DNA of 64,000 nt from Megaustenia siamemsis (GCA_032433765.1 JAVIAB010000101.1:67354640-67418639); one strand, 5' to 3'; positions 11,034 through 21,790 are shown, numbered from the stretch's first letter. Notes: generated by a model from the letters alone, not told the origin. Numbers and translations: made by a program.

Positions 11034-11885
11034 CTACTACTTTTTTTTCCAGAGGTACAATAATATCATGTTGCGATTCTTCTGCAAAATTGCTTTATTC
11101 TCCTTGTTCTTTCTGTCTTTGCTAGTCTTTCGGCGTCTAGGGGATATACAGATTTCGACCTTTTGCTCATTGTATGGCCTCGTCTGCTGTTATTGCTAGG
11201 GTTTTTATTAAGCAATTAATTTGCTTTAAGTTAATTTTAATTTCTTGCACAAAGAAATGAAGAAGACGTCATAAATCACTCCTATTCAGATTTTTCTGAA
11301 CAAAACAAACGTCTAAACTTTCGATCACAAATGTACCATATTTATTGATACTCAATATATCTTATAATGAAGATATAGCGTGTCCTGATCATTCGCTGAG
11401 TCTGACTGCATATTTTATTGATTATTCGAGCGTATGCGTATCTATGTATTATTTGTTTAAACAAATCAACTATTAGATACATACTCTTTTGCTCAGTTCA
11501 AGATTAATATCTCCCCTAGCCAGTTCTTAATACTGGTTTGAGTGGCATATACAGTGTCGAAAAAAACATTCCTTGGTTCCATGTAGTTATGAGATCAAAA
11601 CAGATTAAAATTAATTTGTAAATCTGGAGACGGCAGATAAGTGACACTGCCAAAGAGAAGCCGCTTTGAACAAAATGACCAGATGATCTGCTAGCGGTCT
11701 ACGAGATCACTGGACTTAACTGATTGTGACTGTTTTCTCTTTAAGGGTAGGTAAAGGAGAGAGTTTGTGTACCACTATTTAGATTGTGTGTGATACCATC
11801 CTAAAAGGAACATTAAACTTGATTGAAGCTACTGTAGCCGCCAATGTGTAATAATGGTCCAATATAGTTAATCTATGCATGTCTA
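11034..11885. other. Unassigned sequence
   Basis: No gene, repeat or element end was identified. Confidence 0.5.
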
Positions 11886-12006
11886 TACAAAGTGTACATC
11901 CTCGATTATCCAGAATCAATGGGAAATACGGGATAACAAAAATCCCGATTAAACAAAATGATATATAGGAAACTGAAGGAGTATGTACGGTATTTAAAAA
12001 GTTAGC

Positions 12007-12759
12007 TTAATCTTCTACTACTTTCCTTTCTCATTTGCATTTCAGCGTACAGGGGAGATATAATTTCAGGTCATTGCTCTTCTGTTCACCTCTGCTGCTG
12101 TTATGTTACCAAGTCCTTCTAATGTTCCATCAATCCATCCTTTGCGTGGTCGACCATTGGGTCTGGTATTCTCACAACGTTTATTGAAGGTTCGTTGTGT
12201 TTTGATATTTCTTCCTTGTCACGTGGCCAAACGATTTTAGCTGTTGTTTCTTTACATTTTCTATGGTGGGGGCTATTTCTAGCTTTTTTTTCTCAGTTCT
12301 TCATTTCTGATCTTGTCTCTCAGACTGTTTCCTGTCATTCGTCTGACACATTTAATCCCAGTAGAGGTTATTTTTTCTTATTGTTCTTGCATCTAAGGTG
12401 CAGGTCTGGCATTGGTAGCACAACTTTGGGATAAAGATTGTATTGTATAGTGCTAGTTTTGCATCTAGAGCTATTTCCTTGTTAGACAATAGTGGTGGTA
12501 GCACAACTGTGGGATGAAGATTGTATTGTATAGTGCTAGTTTTGTATCTAGAGCTATTTCCTTGTTGGACAATAGTGGTGGTAGCACAACTGTGGGATGA
12601 AGATTGTATTGTATAGTGCTAGTTTTGCATCTAGAGCTATTTCCTTGTTAGACAATAGTGGTGGTAGCACAACTTTGGGATGAAGATTGTATTGTATAGT
12701 GCTAGTTTTGCATCTAGAGCTATTTCCTTGTTAGACAATAGTGGTGGTAGCTGTCCAAC
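12007..12759 (-). mobile_element. LINE family C 3' fragment with 9-bp target duplication
   Basis: Collinear on the minus strand with 51120-51600: the CTGCTGCTGTTATGTT, GGTCGACCATTGGGTCTG and CCTTGTCACGTGGCC segments all recur there. Direct repeats AAAGTTAGC flank it at 11998-12006 and 12760-12768. It encodes a broken C terminus of a family C reverse transcriptase. It contains the 83-bp tandem array described next. Confidence 0.8.
12418..12749. repeat. 83-bp tandem array (4 units) inside the LINE C fragment
   Basis: Units begin GCACAACTTTGGGAT at 12418, 12501, 12584 and 12667, with very few differences. The matching sequence in the other family C copy, near 51518-51600, is present once. The unit is therefore a piece of the LINE that was amplified in place. 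Confidence 0.93.
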
Positions 12760-12768
12760 AAAGTTAGC

Positions 12769-13206
12769 ACTTACTTCATTTGTTACCGCTTGAAATTAGA
12801 CACTCAACTCGTCTCCTTCGTCTTGTCAATAGACTTTCGTCCAATGGTGATGCGTTTGTTTCTCTGGATTAATTTGTCCTCGCAGTTACTGTCGTCTTGG
12901 TGTTCTAAGTAATCAAGAAGTGTTCTTATGTTTGTGTCAGTTTGATACCTGTATTTTAACATTGGGGAAGTGTTTGATGAAGGTCTCAGGATAATCCGCT
13001 TTCCGATTAATCCACTCCCAAATAATCGAGACTGCACTGTAATTCTAGACCTATCTCGATATTAGTCACGTATCATCGGCTCTAGCATGCAAAGTCCATT
13101 CTGAAAAGTGGAGGTGCCAGAACAGGGCAAGATTCTAAGTTTCGTAACGTAAAATAAGAAACATGACGATTATGATTTATACGAGCCATGTTCATTACAC
13201 TAAAGC
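12769..13206. other. Right end of pogo-like relic and unassigned flank of the hAT
   Basis: The part to 13039 belongs to the candidate pogo-like element. The remainder up to the hAT target duplication shows no gene. Confidence 0.5.
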
Positions 13207-13216
13207 ACATACTCAT

Positions 13217-13365
13217 AAGGTGACCATTCTTCCCGGATTGTCCGGGACAGTCCCGGAATTTGACATTTTTTGAACCTTTGTCCCGGATTAGCTGCCGTAC
13301 CGGTTTTGTCCCGATTTTGGCATATTTTTTAGCTTTTGTCCCGGATTTGATAAAAAATAATTTGG
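13217..13365. promoter_or_regulatory. Subterminal GTCCCGG repeats at the hAT left end
   Basis: The motif TGTCCCGGATT and its complement occur several times in the first 150 bases: TCCCGGATTGTCCGGGAC, CAGTCCCGGAATTT, TTTGTCCCGGATTA, TTTTGTCCCGATTTTG and TTTTGTCCCGGATTTG. One copy, GTCCCGGAATGGG, lies near the right end at about 15627. hAT transposases typically bind clustered subterminal repeats, so these are probable binding sites. Confidence 0.65.
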
Positions 13366-13550
13366 AACACAAACGTTTACCAATTTTGCCATTTTGGTAT
13401 ACGGCGTACATTTCTTCAATTAAAAAAAAATATTATTCCGTTGCTGTGTAGACAATTTTGTTTAATATCAAAACAGTAGAATGCGCTCCTAGTTTTAAAT
13501 CTCGTATATATTCGTTGTGTTACTAACTTCCACTTTCACTTTGGCAAAAA

Positions 13551-15469
13551 ATGGCACCGAAGCGTAATTGTAGTTTTAATCAAGATTTACAAAACGAATA
13601 CCCTTTTATAAAAAAGTCTACATCGTCATCCGACTTCACTGTAAGATGTAATATATGTTCATCCGGGTTTACTATTAACCATAGTGGACGTGGTGATATT
13701 AAGAGCCACATACATAGTGATAAACATAAGAGAGCCGTCGCTACTGCTGCATCAACTTCAAGCTCGTCGTTGACAAATTTTTTTCGAGCTGAACAGGGTG
13801 GTGACAAAGAAGAACAGTTAGCTGCTACAGAAGGTGCCTTTGCATATCATACAGTGATGCACAATCACACGTTTAGATCTATGGACTGCACATCAAAATG
13901 GCTTCAGGTAACTTTAGAACCAAAATTTGCTTGTGCACGTACGAAAACAGAAGCTATTATTCGGAATGTGTTCACACCCCATGCTCTAAACGAGTTGAGG
14001 TGTGACATAGAAAACGTAACATTTATCTCCATACTGACAGATGCCTCCAACCACAAAGAAATCAAGATTTTTCCTTTGCTTGTCAGATACTTTGATCGCA
14101 ATAAGGGACTGAAAGTTAAAATATTAGAGTTGAAGTCATTGCCGGGTGAAACATCTGATATAGTAAGTAGTTTTCTTATTGACTGTCTAACTGAAAATGG
14201 TTTAGAACTGAAAGTAGTTGGATTATGTGCAGACAACACAAATTCTAATTTTGGGGGCGCTGAAAGAAAAGGACAGAACAATGTTTTCACAAAACTGAAA
14301 GAAAACATTGGACATAGTTTGATAGGTGTTGGGTGTGCTTGCCATATTTTCCACAACACTGTTCGAGCAGCTGCAGACGTATTGCCTGTTGATGTTGAAA
14401 TGACTATTGCAAAAATGTATCTGTACTTCAAATCATACACAGTTAGAGTTGAAAGTCTCAAGGAGTTTTGTCAGTTTGTCGACACAGACTTCCAGATGAT
14501 TTTAGGTTATGCACAAACTAGGTGGCTTGCGCTCTTGCCTGCTGTTGAAAGGGTTCTTTACATGTTCCTGCCTCTAAAATCATATTTTCAATCTCAAGAC
14601 AGATGCCCAGTTTTTATACAGGAATTCTTTGAAAACCCACTGTCTGAAGCATGGCTTATTTTGGTTAACAGTCAGGCATCCTCTTTCCACGAAGGAGTGC
14701 AGAAAGTAGAGGGACCGATGGTCACTGTATTTGAAGTCATTGACAACATCAATAGGTTGAAAGCTATCTTGGAGTCCAAGCTGGAAGACGGCTTCTTGCC
14801 ATCAAGAGTTCAGATAATCCTTAAAAAGCTGGAAATGGAAGGATTTCCACGTGATGATGTGAAAAAGTTTAACGCCAGTGTTTCTTCATTTTATGAAACA
14901 GCTTTAAGTTATTCGAAGAAATGGGCTGCAAATAATTTTCAAAACCTAGAGTCTTACAGCTGGGTAATGCTGAACAGAACACCAAATTGGGAAGATATTG
15001 AGAAGTCTTCATCATTAGTGAGTCAAACAGTGCCTTCAGTCGACTTTCCAGAAAATGAAATGTGTGACGAATATGTCTACATGAAACAGTTCGTTACTTC
15101 ACAACAAATTAGTGAGTGGAGTCTTATAAAGAGAATAAAACATTACCAGGGCAGCGTTGTGTTGAACTAGCTTCCCACTTCAGAAACAATCATGTGCCCG
15201 TTTCACATATTCTGAAGTTGGCAGAGTTCTTTCTGTGTCTACCTGGAAAAAATGCTGCAACAGAACGAGTGTTTTCTCTGATGAACAGTTTGTGGACAAA
15301 TGATAAAACACAACTAGGTGTTGAAACTTTAAAAGCCATGTTGATCACCAAAGTGAACTATGAGGGAACATGTGTCGAATTTTATAAGATGCTGCATACA
15401 AAGAAGGACATTTTACAGAAAATTCACTCATCTGAAAAGTACAGCATCCCTGTTTCACCTTCAATTTAA
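13551..15469 (+). pseudogene. hAT transposase, nearly complete, one frameshift (copy 2)
   Basis: The start at 13551 (ATGGCACCGAAGCG) gives 539 residues in the first frame. A BED-like C2H2 finger lies at about residues 33-61 (CNIC then SHIHSDKHKR). The RNase H-like core shows SILTDASNHKEIK and GLCADNTNSNFGG, each holding a candidate catalytic Asp. TRWLALLPAVERV follows. The first frame then breaks at about 15126-15133, where 8 bases absent from copy 1 shift the frame. The second frame, ending at 15469, carries the dimerisation region with NAATERVFSLMN. The total of about 630 residues is usual for the family. Copies 1 and 2 have different single lesions, so the family was active not long ago. 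Confidence 0.92.
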
Positions 15470-15671
15470 GTGAGTATCACTGTTTTTTTTTTATCTCCTG
15501 ATTATTCTGATAGCGTATTGTATGTCTATATTATTAGATGTTTTAAAATGTATGTATTATTCACTTGAAAATGACAGCAAGAAGAAATGTAATTTTATTG
15601 GTGGAAAATTGAAGTAAAATTATTCCGTCCCGGAATGGGATTTCAAAAATATGGTCACCTTACATACTCAT

Positions 15672-16055
15672 GAAGTCTAGAAGATTAAATTATTATGTTG
15701 ATTTATTTGGGCATGACCACCTACTTCATTACGATTCCTGACCCAATGAATGTTTGACTTAATTCTTCAAATTCGATTTCTCATATTTCTAGGATCCCCT
15801 TCCTGGCTATCCAGAAAATTTGCCAAGGGTAGGTTCTGTGAACAAACATATTTACTAACGTCATTAAACCTATGCTCACATACAGGTAATATAATGCCAA
15901 AATGCAGATTGTGGTATGCTAGACCACATATTGTTGTTTAGTCAAATGTATTATAACTTGTATCTTAAGATCTTTAAAAGTCATTGAATGGATTACTCCA
16001 GAAAAGTCCTTTCTGTTAACTACTTTATCTACTCAGGATAATCGCCAACGGCAAG
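15672..16055. other. Unassigned sequence
   Basis: No recognisable gene or repeat. Confidence 0.5.
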
Positions 16056-16430
16056 TTTTGATTTCACGTGAGGAAATACGAATGGCAGGAAACAGTCTGA
16101 GAGATAAGATAAGCAATGAAGAACTGATAAAAAAAGCTAGGACCAACCCCTGACATAGAATCTATAAAGAAACAACAGAAAAAAATGGTCTGGCTACGTG
16201 AAAAGACAGAAAGATCAAAACACAACGAACATTCAATAAACCATGCGATAACACCATACCCACAGGCCGATCATGAAAAAGATCGATTGATGGAATATTA
16301 GAACCACTAGGAAACATAACAGCAACAAAGATGAACAGAAGAGCAACAGACATTAAATTATATCACTCCTCGACGCTGAAAGACAAATGAGGAAGAACAG
16401 AAAAAGAAGTGTATAATATAAGCATATAAG
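16056..16430 (+). pseudogene. LINE family C C-terminal fragment
   Basis: The plus-strand translation shows MAGNSLRDKISNEELIKK and then a broken WSGYVKRQK-type and CGNTIPTGRS-type run. It ends ATDIKLYHSSTLKDK before stop and a GAGGAAGAACAGAAAAAGAAG tail. It is collinear with the complement of 51105-51440. Frame changes occur near 16130 and 16185. Confidence 0.8.
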
Positions 16431-17305
16431 GAAATTAAAATCGAATATTTTCTATTTCAGCTGTCGTATTTTATATATAAAGTAAGTTATGTGATACAGC
16501 ATTGGTGTGACGTTTTATGTGAGAAAATGAAACGCGTACACGTCCCACATTGTTCATGATCTAATAGACGATTCAGCGACTTATTTTCTGATTGTAAGAT
16601 ATTCAATGTTCACTTTTTATCTGATTCTGATGTTACTTGATTATGAGACAAAATCTAAGAGGTTCCAGCCGTGATGAAAGTGTTCAGAACTTGTTACAGC
16701 TTCCATGATTATGAAACTGTCAGTAATACCCACTCATAAAGTAAACAAAACGTCAGAGACTGTGGTTGAGAGTCACAGACTTAGTTCCTGTGTGAGAATT
16801 TTCTTAGCAGCTGCTATTCCCTCCTTTGAGATTGTTTCTATTCGTCGGATTGCGTCAGTTCGACATTCAGTGAAGCATTTAATGTGTGGCTCTAACTTGG
16901 GTTGTTTCATTCAAGCCAGAGACAATCACCTCTTTCTTGTCTATGTGTTATATTGATATTTGTTTGAATGGAGGGAAATTCTCTTGACATAAATGCGTCA
17001 TAGTTCCATCGACAGACTAGTCATAGATATTAAGATTGTGGTTCTATACAGTAGTAAATATGTTTAAAGTCTTTACACTCACAAGTAATCCATTGTTTGG
17101 TACCTTATTCCACCAAATGTTAACTTGCATTTATTATTCACGCGAGTAGTTTGTAATTATGAGTTCTCTGTGATAATAAAGAAATATTAAAAGTACTATT
17201 CTATTCTATTGATGGAAAAAAATCATTGCAGTCGTGCATCCCCATATTACAATCAACCAATTTATAGACACAGTTGCTACTTATATCTTCACTCTCATGC
17301 TGAAC
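16431..17305. other. Unassigned sequence
   Basis: Nothing identified. Frames at 16705-16956 and elsewhere have no known motif. Confidence 0.5.
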
Positions 17306-17660
17306 AATCGTTATGCTACACTTCCAGGATTCCCTAGCCACTTCTCTACTATCTTTGTATGCCACTAACCCCAACTATTGCACTGTCTGCTGGCGACATA
17401 ACCATCCGTATAGATGATATTATCCTGATGTAATGATAATTTTTCTATGAATTCTCTTATTACGACCACGACAGCTCCACAGGTCATATTACAACACCCC
17501 CTGCCGAGTTGAATGATTACTTTGGCTAGCCTATTTTCTACGCTGTTACTTCTAGTCAATCGTTGCCAGCCCTAATGTCTACACAATCTCATACCCTCCT
17601 TATGGACTTCTCCTCCTCGGCCTTCCAGGATTGTCCACGCCTGTCCTAGGTCGCATTCGT
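17306..17660 (-). pseudogene. RNase H region of an I/R1-type LINE, fragment
   Basis: The minus strand reads LHQDNIIYTDGYVASRQCNSWG at 17365-17430. This contains the YTDG box with the first catalytic Asp of LINE RNase H domains. The upstream part is a basic linker (RLAKVIIQLGRG). A distant relative of the family at 3776-6643. Too short to place further. Confidence 0.6.
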
Positions 17661-17699
17661 TTATAATAGAAATCTAATAGGGTGGTGGGTTTTTAAATT

Positions 17700-18010
17700 A
17701 GGAAATGATTGAATGAGAGAAGTACTGGAGACATGAGTTAGTGATGATTTAGAGAATAACTGAGTGAACAAGGCTTTGTTAGTTTTAGAATGAGTGGGTT
17801 AGAGAGTAAGTGAAAGATAAGCTGATCGATGGGTATGTGAGTGAGAGAAATGAGTGGGTTAGAGAGTAAGTGAAAGATAAGGTGATCGATGGGTATGTGA
17901 GTGAGAGAAATGAGTGGGTTAGAGAGTAAGTGAAGGATAAGGTGATCGATGAGTATGTGAGAGAGAGAGAAAGAAAGAGAGAGAAGCGAGAGTTTGTGAG
18001 TGAGTGATTG
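17700..18010. repeat. 60-bp tandem repeat, 3 units, in GA-rich flank
   Basis: The unit ATGAGTGGGTTAGAGAGTAA continues with GTGAAAGATAAGCTGATCGA and then TGGGTATGTGAGTGAGAGAA. It repeats at exactly 60 bases from about 17789 to 17968, after which it decays into a GAGAGA run. The flanks hold older related GAGTGA-rich sequence. Confidence 0.9.
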
Positions 18011-18281
18011 GATTATTGATCAGGTGACTGACTGTTAGAACGCAAGCATATTTGTGTATCTGGTCTGTGCATCATTTGTCCGTGAGAATATATAGCCAGA
18101 CAATAATGTATATGTAGATAGTACAGGGCTGGCTATTGTTTTGCAAGAGATTATTACCTACACTAACCGTTTGTCGAAGATGATAATTTGTCTCTATAAT
18201 AATTTCACCTGTTCATAGAAATGTGTGCGATCGTTTCAACATTTAAATAAATACTATAACATATATGTATATACACATATA

Positions 18282-19691
18282 CAGGGTGTTCGTAAAGTTG
18301 CAGTGCAGTGAATATTTCTAATATTCAGTAAATGACGTAATCATCATCTACGTACCACAATTTTGTAAACCACATTTATGAACAAACCGCTGCTTCCTTT
18401 AAGGTTTTATTTACGTAAAGGACGGGCACTACGCTACTTTCACTGTCTCATTGCTTGAAGGAAATGGTGTTGACGATTGAAAACAGGGTATTTCTGGTTG
18501 AGCATGTCTTCCGTAATGGCGGTAAATATACGGATGAGGTCATTAGACAATTCGTGAGGAAATTTCCAGACTCACAAGTCCCTCACCGAAATTCTGTGAC
18601 AAAATTGATCAAAAAGTTTCGTGAAACCGGTAGTGTGGTAGATGCATACCGATCTGGAAGACCTTCAATTTCACAAGACCAAATTATGGAACTCCAAGAC
18701 AGAATTACAATGAGTCCAAACGCATCTTTAAACCACTTGTCTCAACAGGTGCAAATATCTAAGAGTTCTGTTCACAAGGTTTTAAGAAGTGAACTACACT
18801 ATCGTCCATACAAATTAACTGAAGTGTCTCAACTCCAAGAAAGAGATTATGAATCCCGTTTAAACTACTGCATGTGGTTTCAGAATTTTATTTGTGAACA
18901 TGGCGCTGCCATCCTTGACGTCACTTTTTTCACTGATGAGGCCTGGTTTCATTTATCCGGTTATGTGAACAGTCAGAACAATCGGCTGTGGAGCAGTGAA
19001 AACCCTCATGAATTTCATTAAGTGCCGCTTTACGATCAAAAAGTCGGAGTGTGGTGCGCTATAAGTCGTATGCGGATAATAGGACCTATATTTTTTAATG
19101 AAACAATAAATGCAGAACGTTACCGTACTTTAATTCTGGAACCGTTCATAGCACACCTTACAGAACGGGAAATTATGGAATCCTGGTTTCAGCAGGATGG
19201 GGCAACAGCACACACAGCCACAACAACACTCAATTATTTAGAAAGCATATTTAAAATCGCATTATTTCACGTGGAATCTGGCCTGCTCGTTCACCAGATC
19301 TAACACCCCCAGATTATTATCTGTGGGGGGCATTGAAGGGGAAAGTTTATGAAAATAATCCGCAGACAATTAATGACCTAAAGACTGAAATAGTAGACAA
19401 GATTAAACAAATATCACCAGACATTATTCTGAAGGTTTTCGCAAATATGGAAAGACGAATCACGACATGTCTTGAGGCCCGTGGTGGACATTTTCAACAT
19501 ATGCTTTAGGCACAACTTTATTGTGTTAATACCAACATTACCCATTATAAGCTCGCCGATAGCAGTCAAGTATATTTGAATAATACCATTTATTTTACAA
19601 TTTGTGTGACGCATTAGTTAACCGCATTTCTGGTGACGTTTTTTCTTTAGAGAGTATAAATTCACTGCACTGCGACTTTAAAAACACCCTG
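18282..19691 (+). mobile_element. Mariner-type element A (left arm of a tail-to-tail pair)
   Basis: Ends CAGGGTGTTCGTAAAGTTGC and, complemented, CAGGGTGTTTTTAAAGTCGC give inverted repeats of about 30 bases that also include GCAGTGCAGTGAAT. TA lies outside each end (18280-18281, 19692-19693). The 1410-base length suits the mariner superfamily. Its right end abuts the eight bases TATATATA, and then element B begins. Confidence 0.93.
18455..19509 (+). pseudogene. Mariner-type transposase A, one nonsense and one frameshift
   Basis: The start at 18455 gives MVLTIENRVFLVEHVFRNGG a few residues in. A helix-turn-helix of the DUF4817 kind follows (residues about 10-70, with KFRETGSVVDAYRSGRPS), then a second helix-turn-helix (SLNHLSQQVQISKSSVHKVL). 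The catalytic domain has VTFFTDEAWFHLSG (first Asp), WFQQDGATAHTA (second Asp) and ARSPDLTPPDYYLWG (third Asp). By my count about 38 residues separate the last two, not the 34 of classic mariner. A TAA at 19019-19021 replaces the CAA of copy B, and one base is missing near 19252. The intended length is about 351 residues. Confidence 0.92.
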
Positions 19692-19699
19692 TATATATA

Positions 19700-21111
19700 C
19701 AGGTTGTTTTTAAAGTCGCAGTGCAGTGAATTTATACTCTCTAAAGAAAAAACGTCACCAGTAATGCGGTTAACTAATGCGTCACACAAATTGTAAAATA
19801 AATGGTATTATTCAAATATACTTGACTGCTATCGGCGAGCTTATAATGGGTAATGTTGGTATTAACACAATAAAGTTGTGCCTAAAGCATATGTTGAAAA
19901 TGTCCACCACGGGCCTCAAGACATGTCGTGATTCGTCTTTCCATATTTGCGAAAACCTTCAGAATAATGTCTGGTGATATTTGTTTAATCTTGTCTACTA
20001 TTTCAGTCTTTAGGTCATTAATTGTCTGCGGATTATTTTCATAAACTTTCCCCTTCAATGCCCCCCACAGATAATAATCTGGGGGTGTTAGATCTGGAGA
20101 ACGAGCAGGCCAGATTCCACGTGAAATAATGCGATTTGCAAATATGCTTTCTAAATAATTGAGTGTTGTTGTGGCTGTGTGTGCTGTTGCCCCATCCTGC
20201 TGAAACCAGGATTCCATAATTTCCCGTTCTGTAAGGTGTGCTATGAACGGTTCCAGAATTAAAGTACGGTAACGTTCTGCATTTATTGTTTCATTAAAAA
20301 ATATAGGTCATATTATCCGCATACGACTTATAGCGCACCACACTCCGACTTTTTGATCGTAAAGCGGCACTTGATGAAATTCATGGGGGTTTTCACTGCT
20401 CCACAGCCGATTGTTCTGACTGTTCACATAACCGGATAAATGAAACCAGGCCTCATCAGTGAAAAAAAGTGACGTCAAGGATGGCAGCGCCATGTTTATA
20501 AATAAAATTCTGAAACCACATGCAGTAGTTTAAACGGGATTCATAATCTCTTTCTTGGAGTTGAGACACTTCAGTTAATTTGTTTGGACGATAGTGTAGT
20601 TCTCTTCTTAAAACCTTGTGAACAGAACTCTTAGATATTTGCACCTGTTGAGACAAGTGGTTTAAAGATGCATTTGGACTCATTGTAATTCTGTCTTGGA
20701 GTTCCATAATTTGGTCTTGTGAAATTGAAGGTCTTCCAGATCGGTATGCATCTACCACACTACCGGTTTCACGAAACTTTTTGATCAATTTTGTCACAGA
20801 ATTTCGGTGAGGGACTTGTGAGTCTGGAAATGTCCTCACGAATTGTCTAATGACCTCATCCGTATATTTACCGCCATTACGAAAGACATGCTCAACCAGA
20901 AATACCCTGTTTTCAATCGTCAACACCATTTCCTTCAAGCAATGAGACAGTGAAAGTAGCGTAGTGCCCGTCCTTTACGTAAATAAAACCTTAAAGGAAG
21001 CAGCGGTTTGTTCATAAATGTGGTTTACAAAATTGTGGTACGTAGATGATGATTACGTCATTTACTGAATATTAGAAATATTCACTGCACTGCAACTTTA
21101 AAAACACCCTG
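19700..21111 (-). mobile_element. Mariner-type element B (right arm of the pair)
   Basis: A near-identical copy of element A in opposite orientation, 1412 bases. Its left terminus reads CAGGTTGTTTTTAAAGTCGC and its right terminus, complemented, CAGGGTGTTTTTAAAGTTGC. Left of it lies TATATATA. On the right CCCTG is followed by TGTATATATA, so one TA seems mutated or the site was (TA)n. Together with A it makes a palindrome of about 2.8 kb. Confidence 0.93.
19882..20938 (-). pseudogene. Mariner-type transposase B, frameshift and nonsense
   Basis: It starts at 20938 with the same N terminus as copy A. The frame breaks near 20465, where an extra T in the TTTTTTT run follows GACGTCAC, and continues at 20493-20308 with LFFTDEAWFHLSG. 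A TGA after SRMRII stops it near 20308. The rest (20217-19882) has WFQQDGATAHTA and ARSPDLTPPDYYLWG intact. Differences from A include TFPDSQ for KFPDSQ and RELHYRPNK for SELHYRPYK. The lesions of A and B do not overlap. Confidence 0.92.
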
Positions 21112-21135
21112 TGTATATATATATACACACACACA

Positions 21136-21753
21136 CGACACCAAAATAGGGCATGGGTTTTTACAGCACGCTCAGCAAGCAGAATAGTCATAGAGGTAGT
21201 GGTGCATACGTCATGACCACGAATAGCATGACAATGGAGGCGATGTCAGTGACCAGTGACAGTGGGTGACAATACCAACGCCTGTATTTTGAGTGATTCG
21301 ATGAGCATGATTATAAAAAAGGAGATGCGGGCTTTGTACGCATGAAATGGATAGTGTCGTTGCAGAAGTAAAAAAATACTTAAGATCTCCTTTGTCTATG
21401 TCCCTGGACATGCGGGAGTACGGGGAAATGAAAGAGTGGACAGGTTGGCTAGCTGCACTGTCAATGAGGACGGTAAGCTAATGGATCGGGCGGACAACAT
21501 CAGTGCCCTCCGAGATGTGGGAAGAGCACATAACTTCGACAAACATAAATCCACGTCACTTCTTTGGATGTTAGAGGTGGGAGTTAAGATGGGCACAGCC
21601 AGAAATGAGAAACTTAGTGGGCGTGTAAGAAGACTTATCAACCAACACAGAACTGGAGTCGTCAGTCGCTGGGCACTGCGGAACTTGCTGAGGAGGGATC
21701 TGAGCATCGGTCATGTTCGGAGTGCAATGATGATGGCCCGCAAATAACTCAAT
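21136..21753 (+). pseudogene. 3' end of an I/R1-type LINE (RNase H end and tail)
   Basis: Plus-strand copy of the 3' part of the family at 3776-6643. It includes the FVYVPGHAGVRGNE-type RNase H box at about 21390-21435 and an open end at 21436-21747 (RLASCTVNEDGKLMDRADNI). The latter runs through a basic C terminus (KLSGRVRRLINQHRTG) to the tail GCCCGCAAATAACTCAATAAC at 21737-21757. The region before 21360 has several frame breaks. Confidence 0.85.
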
Positions 21754-21757
<4 letters not shown>

Positions 21758-21786
<29 letters not shown>

Positions 21787-21790
21787 CTTT
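21758..21790. repeat. (AT)n microsatellite at the LINE 3' end
   Basis: An AT dinucleotide run that directly follows the LINE tail AACTCAATAACA. It may be the copied tail or the target. Confidence 0.9.

Larger units (their letters stand above)
11888..13039. mobile_element. Possible pogo/Tigger-like non-coding relic
   Basis: The left end reads CAAAGTGTACATCCTCGATT and the complement of the right end reads CAGTGCAGTCTCGATTATTT. These are related inverted ends with the CTCGATTAT core known from pogo/Tigger elements. A TA dinucleotide lies outside each end (11886-11887 and 13040-13041), the expected target duplication. More GATTATCC-like words lie inside both ends. There is no transposase; the interior consists of a LINE insertion and unassigned sequence. 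Confidence 0.5.
13207..15671 (+). mobile_element. hAT-type DNA transposon, copy 2, full length with target duplication
   Basis: The terminal inverted repeats are AAGGTGACCAT at 13217-13227 and ATGGTCACCTT at 15651-15661. The direct repeat ACATACTCAT flanks them at 13207-13216 and 15662-15671. hAT elements normally make 8-bp duplications. The 10-bp match means either two chance bases or an unusual duplication, and the exact ends are ambiguous by two bases. The element is about 2.45 kb, typical of an autonomous hAT. Its transposase is frameshifted. Confidence 0.93.

Noticed and set aside
13082..14461. Minus-strand frames of 109 and 185 residues inside the hAT
   Set aside because: Shadows of the transposase and of the terminal region. 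The plus-strand frame has the domains and motifs.
19595..19796. Identical short frames on both strands at the mariner junction
   Set aside because: A consequence of the palindrome; they cover the terminal inverted repeats and the non-coding 3' regions.
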